Positions 26,539-35,471 of a stretch of 64,000 bases of DNA are shown piece after piece. Under the pieces are notes generated by a model that saw only the letters and a program-made list of their open reading frames with translations, was not told where the DNA came from and did no database searches. The DNA comes from Azospirillum tabaci (GTDB taxonomy: Bacteria > Pseudomonadota > Alphaproteobacteria > Azospirillales > Azospirillaceae), in contig NZ_JACCJY010000002.1 of NCBI RefSeq assembly GCF_014596085.1, forward strand, positions 339,690 to 403,689, in the 5' to 3' direction. The translations under genes and the position numbers were made by a program. Position 1 is the first letter of the stretch. The number at the start of each line of letters is the position of its first letter.

Positions 26539-28109
26539 CCGAACTGCGCTCCCTCGCCGTTGGACGGCATGACCGTTCGCTGCTGACCCGCATCGGCAGC
26601 GTCATCCTGGTCACCGCCGCCGCCGTGGGAATGGTCGCCGTGGCCGTGTCGGCCAACGTGGTGGAGCATCAGCAGTTCTCGGCGCTGACCAAGCGGGCGC
26701 AGCTGGTCGCCGCCATGCAGACGGACGCGCTGGCCAACCCGATCTGGGAAATTGACGACCGCGCTGTCCGCAACATCATCGATTCGCTGCGCGAGCGCGA
26801 CCCGGCCATTCTCGCCGTCTCCGTCTTCGAGCCGGGGCGCAGCGAACCGATGGCGGTTTCCGGCGACCCCAGGGTCGTGGCCGATTCCACCATGGTCGAG
26901 AAGGCCATCGACCTGCGGGGGCGCGACGGAGTGACCCGGCAGGTGGGGACTCTGCGCCTGCTCTATTCGACCGAGGAAATCCACCGGAACACGCTGGACG
27001 CGCTGCTGCCGGTGGTCGGGCTGCTTCTGCTGTCCTTGGTCACCGCGATCGCCATCATCAGCGTCATGCTGAACCGCGTCGTGCTGGGCCCGCTGCGGCG
27101 CCTGACCCAAGCGACCCAGGCGGTGTCCCGCGGCGATTACGGCGCCCGCCTCGCCTCCGAGCGGGAGGACGAGATCGGCGTCCTGACCAAGACCTTCAAC
27201 CGCATGGCCGAGACGGTCCAGGACTACACCCAGACCCTGGAATCCCGTGTCCAGGAGCGGACGGAGGCTCTGGCCGACATCAACCGCCGCATCATGGACA
27301 GCATCAACTACGCCCAACTGATCCAATCCTCCATCCTGCCGAAACCGGAGGTTCTGGAGGGCGGGCTGGCCCAGCATTTCGTCCTGTGGCGGCCGCGCGA
27401 CGTGGTCAGTGGCGACTTCTACTATTACCGCGAGGTCGAGGACGGCTTCCTGATCGGCGTGGCCGACTGCACGGGCCATGGTGTCCCTGGCGCCTTCATG
27501 ACGATGACGGCCAGCGCGGTGCTGAACAACGTGGTGGACGGCATGGGCGCCGCCGATCCCGCGGCGCTGCTCGCCATGGTGGACGGCAAGGTGCGGGCGG
27601 CGCTGCACCAGGACGGGGACGCGGCAAGCTGGGAGGGCGGCTTCGACAACGGGCTGGACCTGGCGCTGTGCTACGTCCAGCCGGCGCAGCGGCGGCTCGT
27701 CTATTCCGGTGCCCGCCTGCCTCTGGCCATCGCCGGTCCGGACGGGTTGACCGAGATCCGCGCCGACCGCCGCAGCCTGGGCTACCGCGCGTCCGGCCCG
27801 ACCCCGGCCTTCACGAATCACAGCCTGGAGCTTCGGCCGGACCAGACCTTCTACATCTGCACCGACGGGCTGACCGACCAATGCGGCGGGGAGCGGGGGC
27901 GGAGTTTCGGGAAGCGCCGGCTGCACGGTGTGGTCGAGGAGTGCAGCGTGCTGCCGCTCGACCGGCAGAAGGAGCGCATCGAGGCCTGCCTGTCCGGCTT
28001 CCAGGGCGATCGCCCGCAGCGCGACGACATCACCATGGTCGGCTTCCGCGTCCGGCTGGCCGGCGACCCGGCGGCCCCGACGCGGAACACCCTGTGGGAA
28101 ATCGCGTAA
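26535..28109 (+). CDS. SiaA-like membrane PP2C (SpoIIE-type) serine phosphatase, 524 aa
   Basis: TM1 (about 19-41), a small periplasmic domain (about 42-150), TM2 (about 155-178), HAMP (about 179-230, LGPLRRLTQATQAVSRGDYG), a coiled coil leading to IMDSINYAQLIQSSILPKPE, then the PP2C catalytic domain (about 284-515) with metal acids in DVVSGDFYYYR, GVADCTGHGVPGAFMTM, TDGLTDQCGG and QRDDITMVG. The IMDSINYAQ linker and architecture match SiaA, the phosphatase that dephosphorylates SiaC in partner-switching systems. Genes for SiaC- and SiaB-like proteins lie 2-4 kb away on the other strand, supporting this. Confidence 0.85.
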   Translation: MTELRSLAVGRHDRSLLTRIGSVILVTAAAVGMVAVAVSANVVEHQQFSALTKRAQLVAAMQTDALANPIWEIDDRAVRNIIDSLRERDPAILAVSVFEPGRSEPMAVSGDPRVVADSTMVEKAIDLRGRDGVTRQVGTLRLLYSTEEIHRNTLDALLPVVGLLLLSLVTAIAIISVMLNRVVLGPLRRLTQATQAVSRGDYGARLASEREDEIGVLTKTFNRMAETVQDYTQTLESRVQERTEALADINRRIMDSINYAQLIQSSILPKPEVLEGGLAQHFVLWRPRDVVSGDFYYYREVEDGFLIGVADCTGHGVPGAFMTMTASAVLNNVVDGMGAADPAALLAMVDGKVRAALHQDGDAASWEGGFDNGLDLALCYVQPAQRRLVYSGARLPLAIAGPDGLTEIRADRRSLGYRASGPTPAFTNHSLELRPDQTFYICTDGLTDQCGGERGRSFGKRRLHGVVEECSVLPLDRQKERIEACLSGFQGDRPQRDDITMVGFRVRLAGDPAAPTRNTLWEIA

Positions 28110-28246
28110 CTGCTTTCGTGAGGATTGCGTAATGCTGCAGCAGGGGACCTTCGCGGGCCGAAGTCGCTCGACCTACCATTCGAATTCATATAGTTTTCGC
28201 GCCGGCCCTGTGAACAATAAGCACCGGTAACGGGGGAGCAGAGGGG

Positions 28247-28978
28247 ATGGCGGCCGTTACGATCGTTGTCGTCGAGGACGAAGCGTCTCTGCGACGTGAC
28301 ATGATCGAATACCTGCGCAGTTGCGGCTTCGATGCGGTCGGGGCGAAGAATGGGCGCGAACTGGACGAACAGATCGCCTCACGCCCGGTCTCCTTGGTTG
28401 TTCTCGACGTCAATCTTCCGGGTGAGGACGGATTCAAGATCGCCACGCGGCTGCGCGAAAATCCCGCCATCGGAATCATTATGGTGACTGCCCGCGGCTC
28501 CACCGTGGACCGGGTGGTCGGGCTGGAATTGGGCGCCGACGCCTATCTGGTGAAACCCGTCGAGATGCGTGAGCTGGAGGCCCAGGCCAAGGCCCTGCTC
28601 CGCCGTCTGGAGACCAGCAACGGCGCCACCACCTCGCCGGCCCCGCAATCCTCCAGCCAGCCCGCGACGGACGAGGCGAGCTGGATTCTGGACGCCACGG
28701 CCTGGGCGCTGACCAGCCCGGCGGGCGTGCGGGTGAGCCTGACGAGCATGGAGATGAAGCTGGTCTCGCTGCTGGCCGGGCAGGCCCGTCAGCCGGCGAC
28801 CCGCGACCAGATTTCGGTGGCGCTCTACAACCGCCGCTGGAACCCCGACGATCGTTCCATCGACACGGTGGTCGGTCGCCTGCGCCACAAGGTGGAAAAC
28901 GCGATCGGCGAAACCGCCCCGGTCAAATCGGTCCACGGCGTGGGCTATGTGTTCTCCGCGCCGGTCCGGGTGATCTGA
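28247..28978 (+). CDS. OmpR-family response regulator, 243 aa
   Basis: Receiver domain (residues 5-120) with the acidic pocket VVEDE, phosphoacceptor Asp54 (VVLDVNLPGEDG), MVTARG and the Lys of AYLVKPVE. A Pro/Ser/Gln-rich linker follows (about 122-148), then a winged helix (about 150-240) with SIDTVVGRLRHKVE and VHGVGYVF. A DNA-binding transcription regulator. The stop is six bases from the convergent stop of the histidine kinase gene, so these two likely form the pair although on opposite strands. GAGG precedes the ATG. Confidence 0.88.
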   Translation: MAAVTIVVVEDEASLRRDMIEYLRSCGFDAVGAKNGRELDEQIASRPVSLVVLDVNLPGEDGFKIATRLRENPAIGIIMVTARGSTVDRVVGLELGADAYLVKPVEMRELEAQAKALLRRLETSNGATTSPAPQSSSQPATDEASWILDATAWALTSPAGVRVSLTSMEMKLVSLLAGQARQPATRDQISVALYNRRWNPDDRSIDTVVGRLRHKVENAIGETAPVKSVHGVGYVFSAPVRVI

Positions 28979-28984
28979 GGCGGT

Positions 28985-30034
28985 TCAGGCGGAGGCATCG
29001 TCCGGAGGGGTGCTCCTCGGAAAGGTCAGGACGAAGCGCGTGCCCTGCCCCGGCGCGCTGTCCACCGAAATCGCCCCCTTCAGCGCTCCGACCGCCAGAT
29101 TGTGCACGATGTGCAGGCCGAGCCCGCTGCCCCCCTCGCCGCGCCGGGTGGTGAAGAAGGGATCGAAGATCCGCGGCAGATGGTCCGCCGGAATGCCCCG
29201 GCCATCGTCGCTGTAGACCAGGCGCACGGTTCCTGGCTCCGGTTCCTGCACCGTAATCGTCAAGGCGCCGCCCTGCCCCTCCGCGCCCTGCGCGTCGACG
29301 AAGGCGTGGGTGACGGAATTCATCACGAGGTTGGTCAGGATCTGCGACAGGGCACCCGGATAGCTGTCAACCACCAGCCCGTCCGGGCAGGACACGGAGA
29401 TGGTGTGCCGGCCCTGGCGGAGCTTCGGCTCCAGGCTGACCAGCGTCTCCTGGATGTAGCGGTTGAGATTCACCGCCCGCCGCTCGGCGCTGGCGCGGTC
29501 CACCGCCACCTGCTTGAAGCTGGCGATCAGCTTGGCCGCCCGCTCGCAATTGGTGAGGATCAGCGCCGTGGTGTCGGTGGCGGTGGCCAGATAGCGGGAG
29601 AAGTCCGCCTTGCTCAGCTCTCCGGACTGGGCGCGCCGGCGCAACCCGGCGGTGGCGTCGGACAGATGCGACGCGCAGGACACGGCGATGCCCACGGGGG
29701 TGTTGATCTCATGCGCCACCCCGGCCACCAGAGCGCCGAGCGACGCCAGCTTCTCGGCGCGGACCATCGCCTCCTGGGCTTCGCGCAGGTCGGCCAGCGC
29801 GGTTTCCGCTTCCTGCCGGCGGCGCTCCAGCTCCTGGTTGGCGGAGCCGATCTGCGCCTGAAGCCGGTCGCTGACCCGGACCAGCCGGCGCTGCTCGCGC
29901 GTGCTGCGCTGGAACGCCTCCACCAGCGCCTCGAAATCGGCGCGCAGCTCCGGCGCGGCGGCGCCCAGCCTCTCCCCCAGAAGGCGGGCCTGCTCGATGG
30001 CCTGCTCCTCAGCGGCGAAGAGGTTGAAGGTCAT
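28985..30034 (-). CDS. soluble sensor histidine kinase of the Sia-like cluster, 349 aa
   Basis: No membrane segment. An N-terminal helical region and long coiled coil (about 10-95) lead into HisKA with the H box LGALVAGVAHEINTPVG (His108), then the ATPase with N box ILTNLVMNSVTHAF, G1 YSDDGRGIPADHL, F box and GSGLGLHIVHN. Its ATG overlaps the stop of the SiaC-like gene (ATGA), so it is translated with that gene. SiaC-type proteins act by binding an output enzyme; here this kinase occupies the position usually taken by the SiaD diguanylate cyclase. Likely pairs with the response regulator at 28247. Confidence 0.88.
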   Translation of the reverse strand: MTFNLFAAEEQAIEQARLLGERLGAAAPELRADFEALVEAFQRSTREQRRLVRVSDRLQAQIGSANQELERRRQEAETALADLREAQEAMVRAEKLASLGALVAGVAHEINTPVGIAVSCASHLSDATAGLRRRAQSGELSKADFSRYLATATDTTALILTNCERAAKLIASFKQVAVDRASAERRAVNLNRYIQETLVSLEPKLRQGRHTISVSCPDGLVVDSYPGALSQILTNLVMNSVTHAFVDAQGAEGQGGALTITVQEPEPGTVRLVYSDDGRGIPADHLPRIFDPFFTTRRGEGGSGLGLHIVHNLAVGALKGAISVDSAPGQGTRFVLTFPRSTPPDDASA

Positions 30035-30447
30035 GACGCCCCGTCTGCCGGGATCTGTTTGAGCGTGAAGGCGACGTGCTGCAGATCCTCGGCGAAATCC
30101 TCGCCCAGTTCCTGCATGGAATCGTCGTTTTCCTCGTAGCACCAGGTCACGGAGATGCTGCGCCCTTCGCTGGCCGCCGTCTCCAGCATCTGGAAGATGT
30201 TCATCAGGGCCTTCGCGCTGGAGCTGTTGAAATACAGCAGTTCCATGTCGAAGCGGATGGGGTGGCCGCCCGCCTCGGCGAGAAAGGCGCGGAGCGATGC
30301 GAAGATCGGGCCGAAGAAGGTCGCCACGTCGTCGGGATAGGACTCGCCGCTGAGGCGGAGCACGCCTTGGGAGAAGTCGAAATCGACTTCGGGCGTCCGG
30401 CCCGTCGCGGGCAATTTCAGGGATTCCATGGTCGTCCGGATGTCCAC
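30031..30447 (-). CDS. SiaC-like regulatory phosphoprotein (DUF1987), 138 aa
   Basis: Small protein of the SiaC/DUF1987 family. LPATGRTPEVDFDFSQGVLR and LSGESYPDD are at the start, RFDMELLYFNSSSAKALMNI in the middle (about 65-84) and an acidic helix at the end. In Pseudomonas SiaC a Thr in the N-T-S-S loop is the phosphorylation switch; here the loop is N-S-S-S (Ser75-77), so a Ser would be the acceptor. Located between the SiaB-like kinase and the histidine kinase, overlapping the latter. GTG 30447 has GAGAG five bases before it; an ATG at 30429 is the alternative. Confidence 0.82.
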   Translation of the reverse strand: MDIRTTMESLKLPATGRTPEVDFDFSQGVLRLSGESYPDDVATFFGPIFASLRAFLAEAGGHPIRFDMELLYFNSSSAKALMNIFQMLETAASEGRSISVTWCYEENDDSMQELGEDFAEDLQHVAFTLKQIPADGAS

Positions 30448-30455
30448 AGCCGCTC

Positions 30456-31007
30456 TCAGATCCGAGCCTTGAGACAGAAGAAGCTCTTGCCTTCGTCCAA
30501 TTCGAGGAAATCATACTCGATGGGTTCGCTGGCGCGGCGCGCAATCTCGATCAACCCGATGTTGGCGCCCCGTGCGCCCTCTTCCGGGGTTTCGCGCAGC
30601 TGCTCCCGGTAATAGGTCTTGATCGCGTCCTTGTCCAAGCCCTTCAGATACTCCAGCCGTTCGCGCAGGCGCGGAACGTCGGCGTTGTACACGGTGTTGC
30701 CGCAAACGATGAAGACCTTCCCGCCTTCCATGCCGATGGTGACCATGCCGGCGCTCAGTTCGACCGGCTTCTCGCGCGCGCCGGTCACCTTCTCGGCGGA
30801 GTAACGGATGATGTTCTGCATCTGCTCGACAAAGACGGCGAAGACCCGGCGGACCGTCGGGCCGTCGGTTTCTTCCAGAGTCATCTTTTCACGCAACGCC
30901 TCGCCCAGGGAATAGAGTATCCCCTCGGACAGATAGCCGCTGAATGAGAAAATGATGCCTTTCTCGTCGAGGTCCCGTTTGATCCCGGCATATTGCTGAG
31001 CGAGCAT
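30456..31007 (-). CDS. SiaB-like protein kinase (DUF6272), 183 aa
   Basis: Family of SiaB Ser/Thr kinases with a GHKL-like fold. IIFSFSGYLSEGILYSLGEA is at the N-terminus, VFAVFVEQMQNIIRYSAEK is the helix that corresponds to the N box, and EEGARGANIGLIEIARRA is the glycine loop. In the known system SiaB phosphorylates SiaC and SiaA removes the phosphate. First gene of the minus-strand SiaB-SiaC-kinase set; nine bases separate it from the SiaC-like gene. The frame is open to 31058; ATG 31007 matches family length, with GTG 31019 also possible. Confidence 0.82.
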   Translation of the reverse strand: MLAQQYAGIKRDLDEKGIIFSFSGYLSEGILYSLGEALREKMTLEETDGPTVRRVFAVFVEQMQNIIRYSAEKVTGAREKPVELSAGMVTIGMEGGKVFIVCGNTVYNADVPRLRERLEYLKGLDKDAIKTYYREQLRETPEEGARGANIGLIEIARRASEPIEYDFLELDEGKSFFCLKARI

Positions 31008-31178
31008 AATGGAGTCCACGGTTCTTCCGTTGGAGTGCGAAAAGGCCGCCCGCCGCATCTGAAGAGTCCGGACCGGTTTCCGGCAATCGCGTCGGCCTTG
31101 TTATGAACACGTTACATTTCCGTCCGCGGCGCTGAAAGGATTATCAGGGGTGAGCGGTGGCGGACCGGCCTTGCGCGT

Positions 31179-32954
31179 TCAGCTTTTCATGGGAAGGCGA
31201 ACGCGGAAGACACTGCCCTGCCCGACCATGCTCTCGGCGCTGATCGAGCCGCCATGCAGCAGGATGATCTGCCGCACCGTGTGCAGCCCGATTCCCGTCC
31301 CCGGCACACCCGCCGACCCGGTTCCCCGATAATGCCGCTCGAACAGCAGGGGCAATTCGTGCTGCGGGATGCCGCGGCCCTGGTCCGCCACCTCCACCAC
31401 CGCCATGCCGGCGTCAGACAGCCCGCGCACGGTGATGCGGCAGTCGCCGTCCGAATATTTGAAGGCGTTGTTCAGAAGGTTGCTGAACAGCATGCCCAGC
31501 AGGTGCCCGTCGGCCATCACCATCGGCGGCAACCGGTCCAGATCCAGGTGGAAGTCGCAGCCGATGTAAGCGGTGCGGAAGGGTTCCGTCACCGAGTGCA
31601 GCAGCGCCCTCAGGTCGACCTCCGCCCGCTGCACCCTCAGCGTCCCGGCCTGAAGCCGCTCGTCGGTCAGATGGGTGTCGATCAACCCGGTCAGCCGCTG
31701 AACGCTGCTGCGGATGACGCGCAGCCGTTCCAACGAGTCCGGGGTCTCCCGCTCCGCCCGCAGGGTCAGCATCTGAGCGGCGCTGTCGATGATGGCCAGC
31801 GGGGTGCGGAATTCGTGGCTGACCATGGTGACGAACTGGCGCTGCTGCTCGCGGGCGACCAGCTCCGCCTCCAGCGCCCGCTCCACCCGCTCCTTGGCCG
31901 CGACCAGAGCGGCTTGGTTGGCGGCCAGCTCGGCCGTCCGCTCACCAACGCGCCGTTCCAGCGATTGGTTCAGCGCCACCAGATCCTCGTACAGGCACAC
32001 ATTGTCGAAGCCGATGATGACACGGGCGCAGAACAGCTCCAGCAACCGATGATCGTCTTCGCGATAAGGCTCGCTCCGCTCCAGGGCGAAGACCGTCGTC
32101 CCATGCTCCCGCGTGCGGAAGGCCAGGATGCAGCGGGATGACCCGAAACTGCTCTGCTGCGTCTCGAAGGCGGAAATCACCTGGGCGGTCAGGTCGGGCT
32201 CCAGCGTGTCGGAAGCGGGTCGCCCGACGAACCGCGCGAAGCGTCCGGAGCCGGCGACCACGGAGGCCCGCGTCTTGCCGTCGCCGCGGTCCACCAGCCG
32301 GCAGGCCAGAACGGCGCCGCCGCTGTTGTCCACGACCTTGCTGAGCTGGTCCACCAGCTCTTCCACCAGCGTGCGCATGGAGCGGGTTTCGAACAGCGGG
32401 GCGGAGGCGACGAGGATGCGCTCCAGCCCCTGGCGGTGCCGTTCGATGGTCACGATGTCGCGCCACGCCCGCAGCCCGCTGACCAGCGTCGTGAACAGGC
32501 GCTGGGCGGTGAGCTCGCTTTTGGCCTTGTAGTCGTTGATGTCGTAGGCGACGACCACGTCCCGCTCCGGCGCCTGCCCAGGCTGGCCGGTGCGCAGAAT
32601 GATGCGCATGCGGTGGTTGTTCAGATCCTCGCGGATGAAGCGGACCAGACGCAGGCCGGCGTCGTCCGTCTCCATCACCACGTCGAGCAGGGCCACCGGA
32701 ATGTCCGGGCGGGTCAGCAGAAGCGACCGGGCAGCCGCTGCGGATAGGGCGCTGACCACTTCGAACGGCCGGTCTTCGAACTCGAAATCGCGCAGCAGCA
32801 CCTCGGTCATGGTGTGGACCTGGGGATCGTCGTCGACCACCAGCACCGGCCAGGGGTCCGCCGGGCGGGCGTTGGCCGCGGAGTCGTCGGCAATCCCATC
32901 GTCGGGGCCGAACAACGGCTCATCGTCCAGACCTTCGTCCATATCCTGGCCCAT
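31179..32954 (-). CDS. REC-DUF3369-histidine kinase hybrid, 591 aa
   Basis: An N-terminal receiver (about residues 36-155) with acidic residues VVDDDPQ and phosphoacceptor Asp91 (VALLDVVMETDDAG) is followed by DUF3369 (about 190-340), a coiled coil (SLERRVGERTAELAANQ), HisKA with VSHEFRTPLAIIDSAAQ (His about 380) and the ATPase with FSNLLNNAFKYSDG, VADQGRGIP and GTGIGLHTVRQI. No membrane helix. A receiver ahead of the kinase means it takes input from another phosphodonor, perhaps the neighbouring kinase. ATG 32954 follows GGAGGAGACC. It is divergent from the unknown operon at 33184. Confidence 0.88.
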   Translation of the reverse strand: MGQDMDEGLDDEPLFGPDDGIADDSAANARPADPWPVLVVDDDPQVHTMTEVLLRDFEFEDRPFEVVSALSAAAARSLLLTRPDIPVALLDVVMETDDAGLRLVRFIREDLNNHRMRIILRTGQPGQAPERDVVVAYDINDYKAKSELTAQRLFTTLVSGLRAWRDIVTIERHRQGLERILVASAPLFETRSMRTLVEELVDQLSKVVDNSGGAVLACRLVDRGDGKTRASVVAGSGRFARFVGRPASDTLEPDLTAQVISAFETQQSSFGSSRCILAFRTREHGTTVFALERSEPYREDDHRLLELFCARVIIGFDNVCLYEDLVALNQSLERRVGERTAELAANQAALVAAKERVERALEAELVAREQQRQFVTMVSHEFRTPLAIIDSAAQMLTLRAERETPDSLERLRVIRSSVQRLTGLIDTHLTDERLQAGTLRVQRAEVDLRALLHSVTEPFRTAYIGCDFHLDLDRLPPMVMADGHLLGMLFSNLLNNAFKYSDGDCRITVRGLSDAGMAVVEVADQGRGIPQHELPLLFERHYRGTGSAGVPGTGIGLHTVRQIILLHGGSISAESMVGQGSVFRVRLPMKS

Positions 32955-33117
32955 GGTCTCCTCCACGCATGACCTACCCAAATCGTTCCGCATCGACGGA
33001 CAAGGAAGGCACCAAAGCGGTACGAGACCTAAGCCCACCCGTCCAGGGCTGTAGCAAATTGTCACAAAACGCCATGCATTAGAGGCACCTAGCACCAATT
33101 TGGGCGGATTCTGCCCT

Positions 33118-33155
33118 TTGATGAATACCCAGGTATTACCGTTATCTTTTATACT
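33118..33155 (+). promoter_or_regulatory. promoter with palindromic operator for the 33-35 kb operon
   Basis: TTGATG (33118-33123) and TTATCT (33142-33147) are 18 bp apart. The spacer is almost filled by the perfect inverted repeat AATACC-CA-GGTATT (33124-33137). A second AT-rich box TATACT lies at 33150-33155. A repressor bound here would block the promoter. Confidence 0.4.
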
Positions 33156-33183
33156 CTCCGAAAACGAGGGAGTTTGCCCGCGT

Positions 33184-34254
33184 ATGGACATGGACCTCAG
33201 GGGTGGGAACCTCAAAAACGGGGATTCCAATGGTAGGGACCTGAACGCTGCCCTCACCAGCCGGTGCGCGGCGTTCCGCCGGTTCCTGTCGCGCTTCGAC
33301 CACCGTCCCGGTGCGTCGCGGGCCGCGGACCCGCCGGCCAGCCTGCCGGTGCGCGCCATGCTTCTCGGCCTGCTGTCCAGCCGGCGACAGGCGCACACGC
33401 GCCGCCTGTGGGCGCGATGGCTGGAGCCGGTGATGCTGCGCGATCCGGTCCTGTTGTCGGTCGCGGACCCGCTGCCCGGCTGCATCCGCGTTCTCGACAC
33501 CGCCGGCTGGTGGCCGGCCCTGTCGCGGCGCATGGACGATCTGTCGGCCACCGTGCAGAACCGCCTGGACAACCGGCTGGCCGAAGGCGCCCTGGACCGG
33601 GTGCTCGCCTCTCCGGAGATGGTGAACTGGGCGGAAGTCTTGCGCGACCGCTCGCTGGCCGTCCTGGACGCGCTGCGCACCGATCCCACCGCGCTCGCCC
33701 TGTTTCTGGAAGAGGCCAACAGCCACCGCATGCGTGCCGCCAGCACCCTGGCGATTCCCGGCGGCGTCGCGGCGCTCCGACCGTTGGACGGCACGGACGT
33801 GGACACGCTGACCGCCGCGCTGCGCCTGTCCGACGGATGGCGGACGCTGGGCGGGCGGGCGCCGGACATGGAGATCGACGAGTTGCTGGCTTGCGTGCGC
33901 GGCGCGCTGTCCAACGACAGCGTCCCGCCGGAGGCGATGGCCTTGTTCGCGGTGGCCGGTCTCTACACGCGCCGCGACCCCCTACTCGGCGCGGCGCTGC
34001 GGGCGCTGCTGCCGCTGCCGCTGGTCGATTCCGCCGCCGCATGGCTGACGGCGCACAGCGAGGAGACGGATGGCGGCGCTTCGGGCTTACCGGTGCTCGG
34101 CGGCAGCACGGCGCACGGCTCCGACCGCGGGCTGCGGGACCTGTTCGAAGCCGCGCGGCGTTCCGGACAGTCCCTGTCCGCGCCACCGGCCGGACAGCTG
34201 GCGCCCCCCCTGGCCGGGGTGATGAACGCCTCCGGCACTCCGGGCGGGCGCTGA
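33184..34254 (+). CDS. hypothetical protein, 356 aa, first gene of an unknown operon
   Basis: Not recognised. Arg/Ala/Leu-rich and predicted largely helical, without a clear signal peptide or membrane helix; the C-terminal 60 residues are Gly/Pro/Ser-rich and look disordered. No catalytic motif is visible. The frame is open from 33100, but the predicted promoter overlaps that part, so ATG 33184 is preferred (33190 also possible); no good ribosome site is seen for either. The two following genes, both with an N-terminal membrane anchor and coiled coil, are closely spaced and in the same direction. Confidence 0.6.
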   Translation: MDMDLRGGNLKNGDSNGRDLNAALTSRCAAFRRFLSRFDHRPGASRAADPPASLPVRAMLLGLLSSRRQAHTRRLWARWLEPVMLRDPVLLSVADPLPGCIRVLDTAGWWPALSRRMDDLSATVQNRLDNRLAEGALDRVLASPEMVNWAEVLRDRSLAVLDALRTDPTALALFLEEANSHRMRAASTLAIPGGVAALRPLDGTDVDTLTAALRLSDGWRTLGGRAPDMEIDELLACVRGALSNDSVPPEAMALFAVAGLYTRRDPLLGAALRALLPLPLVDSAAAWLTAHSEETDGGASGLPVLGGSTAHGSDRGLRDLFEAARRSGQSLSAPPAGQLAPPLAGVMNASGTPGGR

Positions 34255-34273
34255 TGGTTCGGATGGTGACGCG

Positions 34274-34846
34274 ATGAACATGGACATCTTCGTCCTCGCC
34301 GTGCTGGTCCTGTGCGTGGGCGCTCTCGGCCTTTCCGTGGTCTATGAGGCATCGCGCCTCACCACCACCGCCAGCCGCAAGGCGTTGGTGCGGCGGAAGC
34401 TGGATGCCCAGGCCGTCGACCTCGCCGCACTCGGCCGCCGGATCGAGGACGCCCAGGCCGAGAGCGCCGTCCGGCAGGAGGCCCTCGACCGGCTGACCGC
34501 CGAGCGGGGACGCCTGACTGGCCTGATCGCGTCGGTGAAGGCGTCCAAGATCGCCCTGGTGCACGAGGTCGGCGACGCCCAGAGCGGCGCCCAGCGCTAT
34601 GAGAGCGAGTTGCGCACCGTCCCGGAATTCGCCCGGCTCGATCCCCGGCGCATGCTGTTCGCTCGGGCGATCTGGGAGCGCCGGAACATCGCCCGCGTCT
34701 GGGCCGACACGCCGGACGCCGCGGCGGCGATGCTGCAGCGCGCCTTCAGCACGCGCAACGGGGTCCTGTTCTCGCGGCCCGAGACGATCCCGTTGATCCC
34801 GGCCGCAAGCGGGGCCAACGAGGGCGCGCGGCCGGTCTCCCCATGA
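34274..34846 (+). CDS. membrane-anchored coiled-coil protein, 190 aa
   Basis: One N-terminal membrane helix (about residues 4-26, DIFVLAVLVLCVGALGLSVV), a coiled coil (about 35-110, LGRRIEDAQAESAVRQEALD and following) and a globular end with LFARAIWERRNIARVWADTP. Same architecture as the next gene, which starts inside its stop (ATGA). The pair may form a hetero-oligomer at the inner membrane. Function unknown. Confidence 0.65.
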   Translation: MNMDIFVLAVLVLCVGALGLSVVYEASRLTTTASRKALVRRKLDAQAVDLAALGRRIEDAQAESAVRQEALDRLTAERGRLTGLIASVKASKIALVHEVGDAQSGAQRYESELRTVPEFARLDPRRMLFARAIWERRNIARVWADTPDAAAAMLQRAFSTRNGVLFSRPETIPLIPAASGANEGARPVSP

Positions 34847-35400
34847 CGGCGATCCTCCTCTACGCGGCGCTGCTGCTGCTGGCGGCCAGCGTGCTGGTGA
34901 ACCGGATGGGCGAACGCCGCGTCCGCGCGGCGCGCGACGAGATCGCCACCGCCGAAAAGGACATCCGGACCATGGAGCAGCGCGTCCAGGAGGCCCGGAA
35001 AACGCTGGAGACGACGCGCGGAACACTGGGGGGCCTAGAGGAGGCTCTGGCCGAGGCGAAGCGGCAGGCCGAAGCGCTGGAGCGGCAGCTCGATGCGGCC
35101 CAACAGGCACCGATGGAACTCTTCCACGTCTTCGACCGGCTGGAGGCCCGCCCCGGAACCATCTGGGAGGTGGCGGTGCGCCGCGCCCCGGACGCGCTCT
35201 ACACCAGCGCCGCCATGGCCGCCTCCTGGCGCGACGGGCGCACCTACCTGATCGTCGCCGCCAACCAGAAGGAGGCGCTGGACCGCGTCGCCCAGCGCTT
35301 CCCGCGCGTGAACGGCTACGAGATCGGTCCGGTCCTGACCTGCCGCCTGTTCCTGCCCATGGACGCGGCGGAGCGCAAGAGGGCCGGACACGCCCTGTGA
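34843..35400 (+). CDS. membrane-anchored coiled-coil protein, 185 aa
   Basis: N-terminal membrane helix (about 3-20, AILLYAALLLLAASVLV), then a coiled coil (about 28-92, EKDIRTMEQRVQEARKTLET and following) and a C-terminal domain (about 95-180) with TIWEVAVRRAPDALYTSAAM and TYLIVAANQKEALDRVAQRF. Translation is coupled to the previous gene by ATGA. Probably a paralogous partner of it; the C-terminal domain differs. No enzyme motif. Confidence 0.65.
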   Translation: MTAILLYAALLLLAASVLVNRMGERRVRAARDEIATAEKDIRTMEQRVQEARKTLETTRGTLGGLEEALAEAKRQAEALERQLDAAQQAPMELFHVFDRLEARPGTIWEVAVRRAPDALYTSAAMAASWRDGRTYLIVAANQKEALDRVAQRFPRVNGYEIGPVLTCRLFLPMDAAERKRAGHAL

Positions 35401-35471
35401 GGCCCGCCACAGCGCGGCAAGGGCACCATGGCTAGAGTGGGGTGGTCGACCCTCCTGCCCTGGTGACCGCC

